A DNA stretch of 64,000 nucleotides, taken from positions 105,702-169,701 of the forward strand of contig MEPP01000022.1 in the NCBI GenBank assembly GCA_001769855.1, given 5' to 3'. A program made the translations under genes and the position numbers. A model generated the notes under the pieces. That model made no database searches. It was not told the DNA's origin and saw only the letters and a list, made by a program, of their open reading frames with translations. Numbering within the stretch: position 1 is the first letter of the stretch; each line of letters starts with the position of its first letter. This DNA comes from Bdellovibrionales bacterium GWA2_49_15. GTDB lineage: Bacteria; Bdellovibrionota; Bacteriovoracia; Bacteriovoracales; Bacteriovoracaceae. Of this stretch, positions 53,644 through 63,264 are shown piece after piece.

Positions 53644-56502
53644 CTAAAATGTACTTTTGAAATTAATTTGCAGCTCTGAATTTCCAGGCCCGTCTCGCAT
53701 GGATTGAATTTGCTCGATGTAATGGACCTCGATAGGCACTGCAAACGAGTGGGCCAAAAGAAGTTCGGCTTCTACTGAGATGCCGGTTTGATAAAAGTGT
53801 CTCTGTGGTTCAATAATATTTGCCGAATTTGTCATAAAATAATTTCCCAAAATCCCAGGAGACCATCGGCGCAACCCTAGCGGGAACACGCGCCCCTGCC
53901 AGTTCGTATCAATGACGGATTTTAGCATGGCACCCGTTCGTATCCCGTATAAAAAATCCTGCTTGGGGGATTTAATCCCTCTCACCGATTTTGCGGGGAC
54001 AAGTCTTGCCCCATCACGCAGCTCTGTGCCAATTTCTAAAAGATCAGAATTCGTGCGCGCCAAATTGGCTTCACCCATCACATAGAATTGAGCACCCAAA
54101 TGATAGGTCCCCTTGGATGTTAGAGAAAAGGTGTTCTCTGTACCAGTCGCCAATAAATCCTGCCCACTCTCTAGCTTAGTGGAGAAAGCACTTAACGGAT
54201 ACAACCCCAACACAGCACGATTTCGTCGAAAGGCCAGGAGTGACTCGTAGAGGCTTGGATAGTCTTGTCCAAACCTTTTTTTAAGAGACTGCCAGTAACC
54301 GGGGCGAACCTCCACATTCATTTTCCAGCTACGCGAATCAAAGAAATTGTAAGAAATTGGCAGCTCGACCAAGAGAGTGTTATCTCTAAGGGCAAAGGGT
54401 AGCGCCCTCGAATTTTCCAACTGCTGATATTCGACGGAGAGGCCATAGTTGAGTAGCCAACGTGTTACGCGATAATCCACGTTGGCCGTCTGCTCGACAA
54501 GTTCAGTATCCCGATCATAAACAAGTCCGAGCTGATTATATTCCATGGGATCAACAAAGTAGATCTGGGCCCTGAACTCCCCATTCTTGTCGCCGGCAAC
54601 ATGGGTGAGAAGCCAGTTTGAGAATCGTAAATTGCCCAACATGGAATATTGGCCAATTTCATGAGGGGCCACCGAGTAGCTTGGGGCCGAAACCTGCTCT
54701 CTCACACTATCGTTTAGCAGACCCTCAAATAAATTTCGACTCGCTTCTTTCTCGAAAAAATACTGGTAGGCGGTTGGAGTATCTGTTTTTTTTGAGAGTG
54801 TGGCCAATTTATACACATATCCTTGGGGAGTGAACTCAACCAGAAGATACCGTTCATTTTGCAAACGCCTTGCAAAGTGAATGGCATCCGAAAAACCTAA
54901 TCGGTAGATCTGCCCGCGATCCCACACAAAAAGTCCTGAGCCTGCGGCCGTGGCCCCGGTAAAATAAATTTCGCCCGCCGGGCCGACATCCATGGGAGCG
55001 CCATAAAACCCCGGAATGGAAAAGAGAGGTCGCCCCCCTTTGAAACAGGTCCTCTGATCTTTAAATTGTCGAAAATAAATGGCCTCACCGTCATGGGAAA
55101 AAATAGCACTGGAGTGAGCTTCTGAAATTTTGCGATCATTATGATAGAGCACAGGGGCGTGAAATCCTTCTGTCATCTTAAAATAGAGCGTGCCATTTTT
55201 CTGATCCATATCCTGAACAAATTTTGAGTCAAACTCAGGAGTATCCTGGCCATCTTCATCAAAAAGCGAAGCGTGAATATATTTTCGCTGAACGGTGCCC
55301 GTGGTGGCGGTTTTAAATTGACCGTTTTGCCAAAAAACTTTACCCGGCAGAAGTCGGGTTTGCTGGGCGCGACTGACCTTCCCTTGCGCGCTTATAAGGA
55401 TCAGCTTGGGATTCTCACGCCCATCTTCCGCATCTAGAAAGACAAGGGAATCACCCAACCGATTGATAGGGGTGGCACGCACAGAAGTGAAAAGGACCTC
55501 GCCGCTTTCCACCCCATGACTGTCGGCATCTTTCTTATGGGAATTCAAAAAATCCACAATCAAGTCCGAGTAACTCGCGCCAAAATGTGCCTTAAAGGTT
55601 GCATTGAGACGAAGAGGGTTCAAGTAATGAATGGCGTGGGCCCAGAAAAAACGATTGAGAGACTCAACCCCAAAACGCTCCGCGAGGTAAAGATTAAAAT
55701 ATCCCCCAATAATATATTTTTCGGTTTTGAAGGGAAAATACAATCCGTTGTTGGTCAAGCGCGTTTCATCGAGTAGATCGGCTTTGAGCAATGAATAAAA
55801 AAGAGCACGGGAAGCTCCTGAAAAAAGCCGTCCTCCGTTTCCAAACCGGGATTCATTAAAAACTCCGTTCCCCTCGACTAACCAGGTGGGTAACAGAACA
55901 TTGGGATGAGTCAGAAATGGGATGGGTATAATAGTCAAAGGATCAAGGGCGACAGGCGCTGGGATATTGCCGGGTACATTATTTCCGAAAATGGCATGCC
56001 CAATTCTCGACAGCTCACGCTTGGCATTTAATTGATAGAGATGGGACGACTCATGAAGCAGGAGATCGGCCACCCACGAGCGAACAGAAAACTCATCAAT
56101 GGATTCTGCCGCGCCAAAGTAAAAAACCGTCTGTGAATAGGGAATCATGGTGGCGTAGGCATTCGCGATCTGATTATGGGTTGAGGTTAAGCTCAGGGAC
56201 GTTTGCTCATCCAGACGAAATCCGAAGGACTCTTGGTAATGTTGGCGCAGGCGCTCATTGAAATCCACCACCCAATCCAAATGATTTTCCCAATCGGTCG
56301 AGTAGATGTAGGTGTAGCGGCCCTTCTCAAACGTTTTGTAGGGCGAGTCGTTATAGGCCCCCACATTCCCGAGAACACTTCTCGCTCCCCCCGCTACACA
56401 TAAGATCACAACCATTACCCGGCTAAAACGCTCAGGATTGAGTTTTCTCACAAAACAATGCTTAGTCCAATCAAATACAGCGCTGATTAATCTTCCCCAC
56501 AT
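53644..56502 (-). CDS. Predicted surface metallopeptidase with propeller and outer-membrane barrel
   Basis: About 952 residues; the exact start is uncertain (56511 GTG and an internal GTG that gives the best signal peptide are alternatives). A signal segment ends at SVLGN near 48. An N-terminal peptidase region (about 60-340) has LLLHESSHLYQ with the zinc motif HESSH, then LPTWLVEGNGVF about 55 residues later; HExxH plus a later WLxEG Glu is the gluzincin (peptidase MA-like) ligand set. Residues about 345-610 resemble TolB-type propeller blades. The last 300 look like a beta barrel and end NFKSTF. A surface-displayed protease is inferred. Confidence 0.68.
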   Translation of the reverse strand: MWGRLISAVFDWTKHCFVRKLNPERFSRVMVVILCVAGGARSVLGNVGAYNDSPYKTFEKGRYTYIYSTDWENHLDWVVDFNERLRQHYQESFGFRLDEQTSLSLTSTHNQIANAYATMIPYSQTVFYFGAAESIDEFSVRSWVADLLLHESSHLYQLNAKRELSRIGHAIFGNNVPGNIPAPVALDPLTIIPIPFLTHPNVLLPTWLVEGNGVFNESRFGNGGRLFSGASRALFYSLLKADLLDETRLTNNGLYFPFKTEKYIIGGYFNLYLAERFGVESLNRFFWAHAIHYLNPLRLNATFKAHFGASYSDLIVDFLNSHKKDADSHGVESGEVLFTSVRATPINRLGDSLVFLDAEDGRENPKLILISAQGKVSRAQQTRLLPGKVFWQNGQFKTATTGTVQRKYIHASLFDEDGQDTPEFDSKFVQDMDQKNGTLYFKMTEGFHAPVLYHNDRKISEAHSSAIFSHDGEAIYFRQFKDQRTCFKGGRPLFSIPGFYGAPMDVGPAGEIYFTGATAAGSGLFVWDRGQIYRLGFSDAIHFARRLQNERYLLVEFTPQGYVYKLATLSKKTDTPTAYQYFFEKEASRNLFEGLLNDSVREQVSAPSYSVAPHEIGQYSMLGNLRFSNWLLTHVAGDKNGEFRAQIYFVDPMEYNQLGLVYDRDTELVEQTANVDYRVTRWLLNYGLSVEYQQLENSRALPFALRDNTLLVELPISYNFFDSRSWKMNVEVRPGYWQSLKKRFGQDYPSLYESLLAFRRNRAVLGLYPLSAFSTKLESGQDLLATGTENTFSLTSKGTYHLGAQFYVMGEANLARTNSDLLEIGTELRDGARLVPAKSVRGIKSPKQDFLYGIRTGAMLKSVIDTNWQGRVFPLGLRRWSPGILGNYFMTNSANIIEPQRHFYQTGISVEAELLLAHSFAVPIEVHYIEQIQSMRDGPGNSELQINFKSTF

Positions 56503-56606
56503 TGTGCACACTCATATATTTTTTTTGATGCATAACTGTATCAAATGAAAGACAATAGTGAAGTTTTATCATACTTTAATTTTACTAAACGCTTAAGGAG
56601 AATAAT

Positions 56607-57143
56607 ATGGGAAACACCGCTTTAAAGAATACATTAAAGTTGAGCGCACTACTGGCACTATGCTTGACCTTCTCAATTTCATGCGGAGGAGGAAGTACAA
56701 AAAAGGCCGAAGTAGCTCCCACTCCAACTGAACAAGCTGTAAACGTCGAATCAACAAGCGAAGGCCCAGTGCTTGAGTTGAATGCTGATTCTGATTCCGG
56801 TAAGGCCGGTGCACTTCAAACAGTTTACTTTGATTACAACTCAGCCGCCTTACGTGGGGATGCCAAAACGGCCCTCAAAGAGAATGCGGATTTTTTAAAA
56901 GCCAATGCTTCTGTGGAAGTGCAAATAGAAGGACATTGCGATGAACGCGGCAGTGTTCAGTACAATATTGCCCTGGGCGAAAATCGCGCTAAATCTGTAA
57001 AGAGCTACCTCACCGCTCTTGGCGTTGCCGCAAAACGACTCTCCACCATTTCTTTTGGCAAAGAACGTCCCGTGGCCTTTGGACATGATGAAAGTGCCTG
57101 GGGTAAAAACCGTCGCGGTAACTTTGTCGTAACCGCCAAATAA
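56607..57143 (+). CDS. pal: Peptidoglycan-associated lipoprotein
   Basis: Pal anchors the outer membrane to peptidoglycan in the Tol-Pal system. The 178-residue lipoprotein has lipobox SISC (Cys26), a short flexible linker, and the OmpA-C domain from about 70: TVYFDYNSAALR, the peptidoglycan-binding EGHCDERGSVQYNIALGENRA, and KNRRGNFVV. AAGGAG precedes the ATG. It heads a run of eight plus-strand genes. TolA, B, Q and R are not in the window. Confidence 0.95.
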   Translation: MGNTALKNTLKLSALLALCLTFSISCGGGSTKKAEVAPTPTEQAVNVESTSEGPVLELNADSDSGKAGALQTVYFDYNSAALRGDAKTALKENADFLKANASVEVQIEGHCDERGSVQYNIALGENRAKSVKSYLTALGVAAKRLSTISFGKERPVAFGHDESAWGKNRRGNFVVTAK

Positions 57144-57467
57144 GTGATGCCTCGACAGGGCAGAGCAATACACCACATCGTCATTGTTTGTTTAGTGTTC
57201 TTCGTTGGGGCCTGTGGGCTAACCACCACCAGGCCCAAGCTTGAAATGAGCCTAGCCGCCTCAGCTTTTCTGGCGGCCAAAAAAGCCAAAGCACAAACCC
57301 TGGCTCCTGGACTTTTTCGTAAATCTGAATTTTATTTTCTTAAGGCCAAAGCCTCCTATCGTAAAAAGTTTTTTAATAAGGCGAAGCAGTACGCCATTTT
57401 ATCCACCAAATATGCCGAGCAAGCTGAATTTGTCTCTGTACGCAAGGCCACACTGGAAAATTTATAG
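57144..57467 (+). CDS. DUF4398-like lipoprotein
   Basis: A 107-residue protein with a signal peptide and lipobox VGAC (Cys24). The rest is one helical repeat region rich in Ala and Lys: SLAASAFLAAKKAKA, FYFLKAKASYRKKFFNKAKQYAILSTKYAE. This is the two-helix layout of DUF4398 proteins, often found beside OmpA-family genes. Starts at 57144 (GTG) and 57147 (ATG) both lie directly after the pal stop, without a Shine-Dalgarno, so translation probably depends on pal. Confidence 0.7.
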   Translation: MMPRQGRAIHHIVIVCLVFFVGACGLTTTRPKLEMSLAASAFLAAKKAKAQTLAPGLFRKSEFYFLKAKASYRKKFFNKAKQYAILSTKYAEQAEFVSVRKATLENL

Positions 57468-57507
57468 TAAGATGAAACTCTTTTGAAGTTACTCGAAGGG
57501 GTTAACG

Positions 57508-58326
57508 ATGAAATATTTCGCTTTATTAACCATCACTATTTTCCTATTCAGCTCCTGCGCCACAAGGGAAGAAATCCAACGCCGGGAACTTTTAAAGAAT
57601 CTTTCGGAAGAAGTTCAAACAGGACAAAAAACTTCCTCTGAAGTCATCTCGAAAATTCAAGAGTACGAAGAGCGGATGAACGCCATGGATGGACGCATCG
57701 AGGAGATGACTCATCGTAAAGATCAAAATCTTCAGCGCGAACTAGAAAGTATCAAAAACAACCTGCGACTGATCAAGGAAGAGGTCGAAACCCTTAAGCA
57801 GGGCCACGAACAGCGCCTGACTCAACTCGAAGCAAAGCAAAATGAACAGCAAAAGTTTATGGATCAAATTGTCTCGACTCTCGAAAAGTTAAGTCATCTG
57901 CCAGCTTCTACGAGCAAGAAAAATAAGAAAGCTGATGCCCAGGGGGAAAGTCCAAAGGAAGCTTCCGCTTACGATGAAGCCATGGCCAATTACAACCGGG
58001 GGAATTTCCAGGAGGCACGCGAGATGCTCACGGTCCTTCTCCATGATAAAAGTATCAAGGGATTGAAGCTGGCAAAAGTGTTGCACAATCTCGGCATGTC
58101 GGAATTTAAATTGGGAAATTTTGAAGGATCAACCGCCTATTTTGGACGGCTCTACACCGATTTCCCAAGCTCAACCCTCAACAGCACAGGTCTCCTCTCT
58201 CTGGGAAAGGCCTTGGCGAAAATTGGAAAAAAAGAAGAAGCAAAACAAGCCTTCCAAGAGTTGATCGATAAATTTTCCAAAACCAAGGCCGCCGCCGAAG
58301 CCAAAAAGCTTTTAGAAAAGACATAA
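57508..58326 (+). CDS. CpoB/YbgF-like coiled-coil TPR lipoprotein
   Basis: A 272-residue protein with a signal peptide and lipobox FSSC (Cys17). A long coiled coil (about 20-135) is followed by three tetratricopeptide units (ASAYDEAMANYNRGNFQEA, KVLHNLGMSEFKLGNFEGS, LSLGKALAKIGKKEEAKQA). This matches CpoB, which coordinates peptidoglycan synthesis with outer-membrane constriction and is usually the gene next to pal. Here one small lipoprotein gene intervenes. A second protein of like design is at 29606-30316. Confidence 0.82.
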   Translation: MKYFALLTITIFLFSSCATREEIQRRELLKNLSEEVQTGQKTSSEVISKIQEYEERMNAMDGRIEEMTHRKDQNLQRELESIKNNLRLIKEEVETLKQGHEQRLTQLEAKQNEQQKFMDQIVSTLEKLSHLPASTSKKNKKADAQGESPKEASAYDEAMANYNRGNFQEAREMLTVLLHDKSIKGLKLAKVLHNLGMSEFKLGNFEGSTAYFGRLYTDFPSSTLNSTGLLSLGKALAKIGKKEEAKQAFQELIDKFSKTKAAAEAKKLLEKT

Positions 58327-58330
58327 CTTT

Positions 58331-60019
58331 ATGAAAAAATATTGCATGCTTGTGGTCCTCAGTTGTTGCGCTCTCGCCTTTTTTTCTTGTAGCTATATGA
58401 TCAACAAAATCGATAGCGTGCAAGGGCCGCAAGTCCAACGCATGGATGTCCCCGAGGGTAAAGCTGTCCATCTGATTTTTGGTGGCAGCATTAACGGTGA
58501 AACCCATCCCTGCGGATGTCGCCACTTCCCACTGGGCGGCCTCCCCGCTGTTGCAGGCGTCCTGGAGCAGACAACAAAGAGATATGGCCCCTTCATCTAT
58601 CTCGATACAGGTGATTTGTTATTCCCCTCAAATAACGTCCCCCACGGAGTGGACAAATCGCTGACGTACATGGCGCAAAATTTAGTTCGAGGGATGCAGC
58701 AACTTGGCCTTCGATATATGGTGGTCGGGGATTATGACCTTTCAAAAGGGCCGGTTTTTTTTAATGACCTGGTGAAAAGTTCAGGCGTACAGGTCCTTGT
58801 GGCCAACATGGCTCCCAATGCCCCAATTAGTACTAAGCCATGGGCCCGCGTTGATGCCGGCCCGGCCAGAATTTATATTATCGGATTAGTAAACCCTGAT
58901 GTTTTTATTCCTGAGCACCAGTCCTATTTTACCGATCCCGGTCAAGGTCTTGATCAGGCACTTCAGGAGGTGCGCGCCGATGGTTTCTCGGCCTCCAATC
59001 CAAAACATCGTATTATCCTGCTGTCTCATTCAGGCATGGATTTTGACATGGCCTTGGTGGCAGGCCGGCCCGACATTGCCTGGGTTTTTGGCGGGCATAG
59101 CCAAAGTTTCATTCGCATTCCAACAGAATCAGGAAAAACCCAACTAGTTCAGGTTTTATCGAAAAATCACTATCTCGGCCACCTGATACTCGACCCTGTG
59201 AATGGAAGGACCTCCGATGCCTACGACTTAATTGAGGTGCGCCAGGAACTAGAGGCCGGTCTTACTCCTAATCCTATGATTCCGTTTATCGCCGAACACA
59301 AAAAGAGAGTGGCAGAACTTCAGACTCAGGAACAAACCGCCATGGTGGTTGACTCGAACGACCTGCCCAAATTTCCCCCTGCTCAGTACTGTATTGACTG
59401 CCACAAACCGCAGGGCAAACATTGGCGGCAAACGGCACACTCGGTGGCCTTTTTAACTCTTCTCCGGGCCAAAGAGCAAAATAATTTAACCTGTATCAAA
59501 TGCCATTCCCTAGGTCTCAATCATCCCCGCGGTTTTGATCGGGCCGCGAGTATCATCGAGCTCGGCCCCCCCGAAGAATCTCTTCCTGATTCAACCGCAC
59601 AAAAGACTGGAAAAAAATTGAAAGACTCATATTGGACAAAAATCTCCAAGATGGCGGGCCTCGAGGCAAAAAGCAATAGCGGAATGCGCTCTCGAACTCC
59701 TGAGCAGAGACTGAAAATTTCCAAGGCCTGGGCGACATCCGATCGGCAATCTTCAGTGCATAATAATTTCGCCAATGTTCAATGCTTAAACTGTCACAAC
59801 CAGTCCAGTGAGCACCCCTTTTCGATTAGTCAGCCGGGAACACTTGATACCGGGGTACGTCGCGACCACATTAAAAGTGCCTGTCTCGAGTGCCACACCT
59901 ACGACCAATCTCCCGAGTGGTACCAACGAACGGCTAAAGGCCTTCCCGGTGCCCTTGATGAAGGTAAATTTAATGCGCTCTATAAGAAAATTGGCTGTCC
60001 TCTCTATGTCGCGGAGTAA
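58331..60019 (+). CDS. Metallophosphoesterase-like lipoprotein fused to a tetraheme cytochrome domain
   Basis: A 562-residue protein with lipobox FFSC (Cys20). Residues 45-310 follow the UshA/5'-nucleotidase phosphoesterase pattern: IYLDTGDLLF, MVVGDYDL, ILLSHSGMD and WVFGGHSQ. The first metal motif DxH is replaced by GGSINGETHPCGC. Residues 350-525 hold four CxxCH heme motifs: CIDCH (354), CIKCH (388), CLNCH (485) and CLECH (518), making a c-type multiheme domain. It sits 4 nt after the CpoB-like gene. Periplasmic redox function is likely; phosphoesterase activity is doubtful. Confidence 0.78.
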   Translation: MKKYCMLVVLSCCALAFFSCSYMINKIDSVQGPQVQRMDVPEGKAVHLIFGGSINGETHPCGCRHFPLGGLPAVAGVLEQTTKRYGPFIYLDTGDLLFPSNNVPHGVDKSLTYMAQNLVRGMQQLGLRYMVVGDYDLSKGPVFFNDLVKSSGVQVLVANMAPNAPISTKPWARVDAGPARIYIIGLVNPDVFIPEHQSYFTDPGQGLDQALQEVRADGFSASNPKHRIILLSHSGMDFDMALVAGRPDIAWVFGGHSQSFIRIPTESGKTQLVQVLSKNHYLGHLILDPVNGRTSDAYDLIEVRQELEAGLTPNPMIPFIAEHKKRVAELQTQEQTAMVVDSNDLPKFPPAQYCIDCHKPQGKHWRQTAHSVAFLTLLRAKEQNNLTCIKCHSLGLNHPRGFDRAASIIELGPPEESLPDSTAQKTGKKLKDSYWTKISKMAGLEAKSNSGMRSRTPEQRLKISKAWATSDRQSSVHNNFANVQCLNCHNQSSEHPFSISQPGTLDTGVRRDHIKSACLECHTYDQSPEWYQRTAKGLPGALDEGKFNALYKKIGCPLYVAE

Positions 60020-60028
60020 AGCATCCTC

Positions 60029-61120
60029 ATGGCCACGGTCGAAGAAAAAATTATTTTAGGAATTGAAACAAGCTGTGACGATACGAGCTTGGCCCTGCTC
60101 AGCGGGCCGGAAGGGGCAGGGAGCAGAACTCCCACCATCCTGGGGCATAAATCCTTTTCCCAAGAACTTATTCTTCGTAAATGGGGAGGCGTTGTTCCGG
60201 AGCTGGCAGCTCGCAATCACCTCATGAAACTGGCACCATTATTCGAGGAACTCTTAAAAGAGGCCAAGATCACACCCAGCCAGATCGATTGTATCGGAGT
60301 GACGACTCACCCCGGATTATTGGGACCTCTCCTGACAGGAATCAATGTCGCGAAAACTCTTTCTCTTCTGCATAAGCTGCCGATCAATCCCGTGAATCAC
60401 CTCTTCGCCCATCTCGAGGCAATTTTTTTGACCCAGCCGCTTCCTTATCCATACTTGGGTCTTCTCATCTCTGGCGGTCACTCGGCCTTTTTTCTGGTTA
60501 AATCTCCCTTGGATTTTCAATATTTGGGGGGAACGACAGATGATGCCGCCGGCGAGGCCTTTGATAAGGCCGGAAAAATTTTGGGAATTGGCTATCCTGC
60601 CGGGAAAGCGATTGATGATTTGGCCCAAAAAGGCGATTCGACCCGCTTCCCCTTCCCGATCGGATTGAAAAATGTCGAGGGCCCGATCCTGTCATTTTCC
60701 GGGCTCAAGACGTCCTTTAAAAATATGCTCGATCAAGATCCATCTCTGGTCTGTCATACCACCGAAGACCAACATCGCCCTGTGATCGCCGATCTCTGTG
60801 CTTCCTATCAGATGGCGATCATTACAGCGCTTCGTCTAAAAACCGAAGCCGCCTATCGCATCCTGGCCTCCGATAAAAGTCTCCCTGCCAAAAAAATTCC
60901 TCTGGTTGTAGGAGGCGGAGTGGCCTCTAATCGTGGACTTCGGCAGATATTCAACTCGCACTTTCCCCATTGCTCATTTGTGCCATTACAATTTTGCGTA
61001 GACAACGGCGCCATGATAGCCAACTACGCTCTCAGAACCCCCCAGAATAATCGACCTTACCCGGAATCCCTGGCGCTCGATGCCACAAGCACCTACATTC
61101 AAAAAAGCGTGAAACCATGA
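60029..61120 (+). CDS. tsaD: tRNA N6-threonylcarbamoyladenosine transferase
   Basis: TsaD makes t6A37 in tRNAs that read ANN codons, working with TsaB, TsaC and TsaE. The 363-residue protein opens ILGIETSCDDTSLAL. The metal-binding NHLFAHLEAIF with HxxxH, ISGGHSAFFLV, GGTTDDAAGEAFDKAGK and the late VGGGVASN and CVDNGAMIANYA are diagnostic. The ksgA start overlaps its stop by 4 nt. The other t6A genes are not present in the window. Confidence 0.96.
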   Translation: MATVEEKIILGIETSCDDTSLALLSGPEGAGSRTPTILGHKSFSQELILRKWGGVVPELAARNHLMKLAPLFEELLKEAKITPSQIDCIGVTTHPGLLGPLLTGINVAKTLSLLHKLPINPVNHLFAHLEAIFLTQPLPYPYLGLLISGGHSAFFLVKSPLDFQYLGGTTDDAAGEAFDKAGKILGIGYPAGKAIDDLAQKGDSTRFPFPIGLKNVEGPILSFSGLKTSFKNMLDQDPSLVCHTTEDQHRPVIADLCASYQMAIITALRLKTEAAYRILASDKSLPAKKIPLVVGGGVASNRGLRQIFNSHFPHCSFVPLQFCVDNGAMIANYALRTPQNNRPYPESLALDATSTYIQKSVKP

Positions 61121-61926
61121 CAGAACTTCCCTGGGCCAATAAAAAAATGGGACAGCATTTTTTAAAAGATGACAAAATCATCCAGACCATCTGTCATGAT
61201 TATGCCTCCCAGGCCTCGGCCATTATTGAAGTCGGTTCTGGCCCGGGTATTTTAACCAGTGGTCTGGCCAGTCATCATAAACCCATTATCTGTATTGAGA
61301 AGGACTCTCGGATGCGGGAGTATCTTGACAATATTCTCACTCCCGATCAGCTTGTCATGGCCGATGCGCTCTTTATTGACCTTCCCTATCTTTTGCAACA
61401 GAAGCAATTCCCGGCCAATGATATTTGGCTGGTCTCCAATCTTCCGTACAACGTCAGCGTCCCCCTTCTCCTGAAGTTCATTCAAGTTCCTTCCATCACA
61501 TTCATGACCCTGATGATTCAAAAGGAAGTGGGCGAAAGAATTTTGCCCTCCCTGCTCCCCCGAAAAGAGCAAAAGAATGGTATGAATTCACTTCACGCTC
61601 TGGTGGGAACATGGTTTGACATTAAGCTGGCGGTAAAAGTCCCGCCGAGGGCCTTTGTTCCCCCTCCCAAGGTCGATTCCGTAGTGCTTAGTTTCAATAA
61701 GCGCACAGCACCGGCATTACCACTCGGCAGCTATCATCCCTATGAGGCCTTCCTTCGTAAAATGTTTCAGCACAGACGAAAACAACTTGCAGGCGTTTTG
61801 CGTACCTCGTTCCCCCTCACTGACATTAACAAGGCCTTTGCCGACCTCAATGTTGCTCCTCAGGCCCGGGCAGAAACTTTCAATCTTGAGCAAGTTCAGC
61901 TACTGTATAAGCACCTTAATACTTAG
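61117..61926 (+). CDS. rsmA: 16S rRNA (adenine1518-N6/1519-N6)-dimethyltransferase
   Basis: KsgA/RsmA dimethylates two adjacent adenines in helix 45 of 16S rRNA during 30S maturation. The 269-residue enzyme starts KKMGQHFLKDDKII, with SAM motif IIEVGSGPGILTSGLA, the acidic ICIEKDSRM and the catalytic NLPYNVSVPLL. The C-terminal domain has VPPRAFVPPPKVDS and FQHRRKQLAGVL. It overlaps tsaD by ATGA, so the two are co-translated. Confidence 0.95.
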   Translation: MTELPWANKKMGQHFLKDDKIIQTICHDYASQASAIIEVGSGPGILTSGLASHHKPIICIEKDSRMREYLDNILTPDQLVMADALFIDLPYLLQQKQFPANDIWLVSNLPYNVSVPLLLKFIQVPSITFMTLMIQKEVGERILPSLLPRKEQKNGMNSLHALVGTWFDIKLAVKVPPRAFVPPPKVDSVVLSFNKRTAPALPLGSYHPYEAFLRKMFQHRRKQLAGVLRTSFPLTDINKAFADLNVAPQARAETFNLEQVQLLYKHLNT

Positions 61927-61938
61927 AGCGGGTGCCCT

Positions 61939-63264
61939 ATGCAATACTTTGCCAGACTTGTCGCCTTCACGTGCCTTTCTCTTTTTCTGCAAAATACCTG
62001 GGCCAGCTTTCCAGAATTTTTTGGCGCCAGTCCTTCCACCTCGGCGATTGGTTCCCAGGCCAATACAGATTTTTCTGATCCGGCCAATGCTTACTACGCA
62101 GGGGCACTGATGGCCTTCAGTGATAAGCTGGCACTCAACGTCAGCTACGATTATGTCGATCACGATTTTTATCCCATCAACAATATCGTCGTGAAAAACT
62201 CTACCAACTTTTCAGGCGCCACTCAAAATGGTAATGCCCTCACGGAGTATGGTGAATTTCGTCACAGCAGTCTTCACGCCGTTCTGCCCATTCGCTACCC
62301 GGGTGCCGGCAATTTGGTTCTCAATCTCTTTTCCCCGGTCGGCAACTTCCTGGAAACCAATACCGGCCATCCCACCCTGCCTGAGTATGTTTTCTACCAC
62401 GCTCGCTACAAGCGAACAGAAGCTTTTTTACAGTACGCCCACCCATTTACCTCCAACGTCGCCTTGGCCCTAGGGGCCTATGTGGGATTTCAAGTCCGCG
62501 CTGACGTGAACACCCAGGCCTCAATCAATGGCACCACCTACGGCTCTTCGGCAGCCGCCAAGGCCAAGGTCGCCCCATCTCTGGCGGGTCTGCTCAGCCT
62601 GGCCTACAAGTTGGAAAACTGGGCCGGCTACCTCGCCTACAAGCAAGAAATGAAATCCAACCTCGATGCCAACGTCATTGGCGATGCCCCGCTGGGAGGG
62701 ACTTCTTCCTTGGCCTTTGATATTGGCATTGCCACCCTGCCCTACTATGACCCCGCCAGCGTGCGCCTCGGTGTCCAAAGAAAAGGCGACCGCCTCTCAA
62801 TCATGGGGCTAGTCGAATATCAGATGTGGGGAAATTACCAAACTCCCGTTGTGCAAATTACTCAGAGGGCCTCGGTATTATCTTCCGATAATTACGAGAA
62901 AGTTCAAACTCAAAATATTTTCGTCCCCAAGCTTGGCGTCCAGTGGAACTTGAGTGATAGCTTATCCTTGTTAACCGGAGTGGCGCACCGGCCAACCCCG
63001 CTTAAGGGGGATTTTAGTGGGGCCGGCAATTCCGTGGATACCGATTCAACGATTCTCTGCGGTGGACTCAAGTGGACTGCCAAGCTGATGGGGATGCCCA
63101 TGGACCTTGGAGGCTCCATACAGTGGCATCAGCTTGAAGACCGCACAGTGGTAAAAAGCGCGGGACAGGAAAACGGATCAGGTGGCTCAAAGATAGGCGC
63201 ACCCGGATATAAAATCGGTGGAGATGTCTATATGGCCTCCGCAGGATTGAAGATAGCATTCTAA
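61939..63264 (+). CDS. FadL/OMPP1-like outer-membrane transport protein
   Basis: A 441-residue protein with a signal peptide (about 1-22, ending TWAS). The N terminus FPEFFGASPSTSAIGSQANTDFSDPANAYY is like the plug and first strand of FadL/TodX porins for hydrophobic molecules. Barrel strands continue to the end, which is short and hydrophobic (ASAGLKIAF). The ligand is not known; fatty acids are the usual guess. smpB begins within its stop (TAATGG, one-base overlap). Confidence 0.8.
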   Translation: MQYFARLVAFTCLSLFLQNTWASFPEFFGASPSTSAIGSQANTDFSDPANAYYAGALMAFSDKLALNVSYDYVDHDFYPINNIVVKNSTNFSGATQNGNALTEYGEFRHSSLHAVLPIRYPGAGNLVLNLFSPVGNFLETNTGHPTLPEYVFYHARYKRTEAFLQYAHPFTSNVALALGAYVGFQVRADVNTQASINGTTYGSSAAAKAKVAPSLAGLLSLAYKLENWAGYLAYKQEMKSNLDANVIGDAPLGGTSSLAFDIGIATLPYYDPASVRLGVQRKGDRLSIMGLVEYQMWGNYQTPVVQITQRASVLSSDNYEKVQTQNIFVPKLGVQWNLSDSLSLLTGVAHRPTPLKGDFSGAGNSVDTDSTILCGGLKWTAKLMGMPMDLGGSIQWHQLEDRTVVKSAGQENGSGGSKIGAPGYKIGGDVYMASAGLKIAF

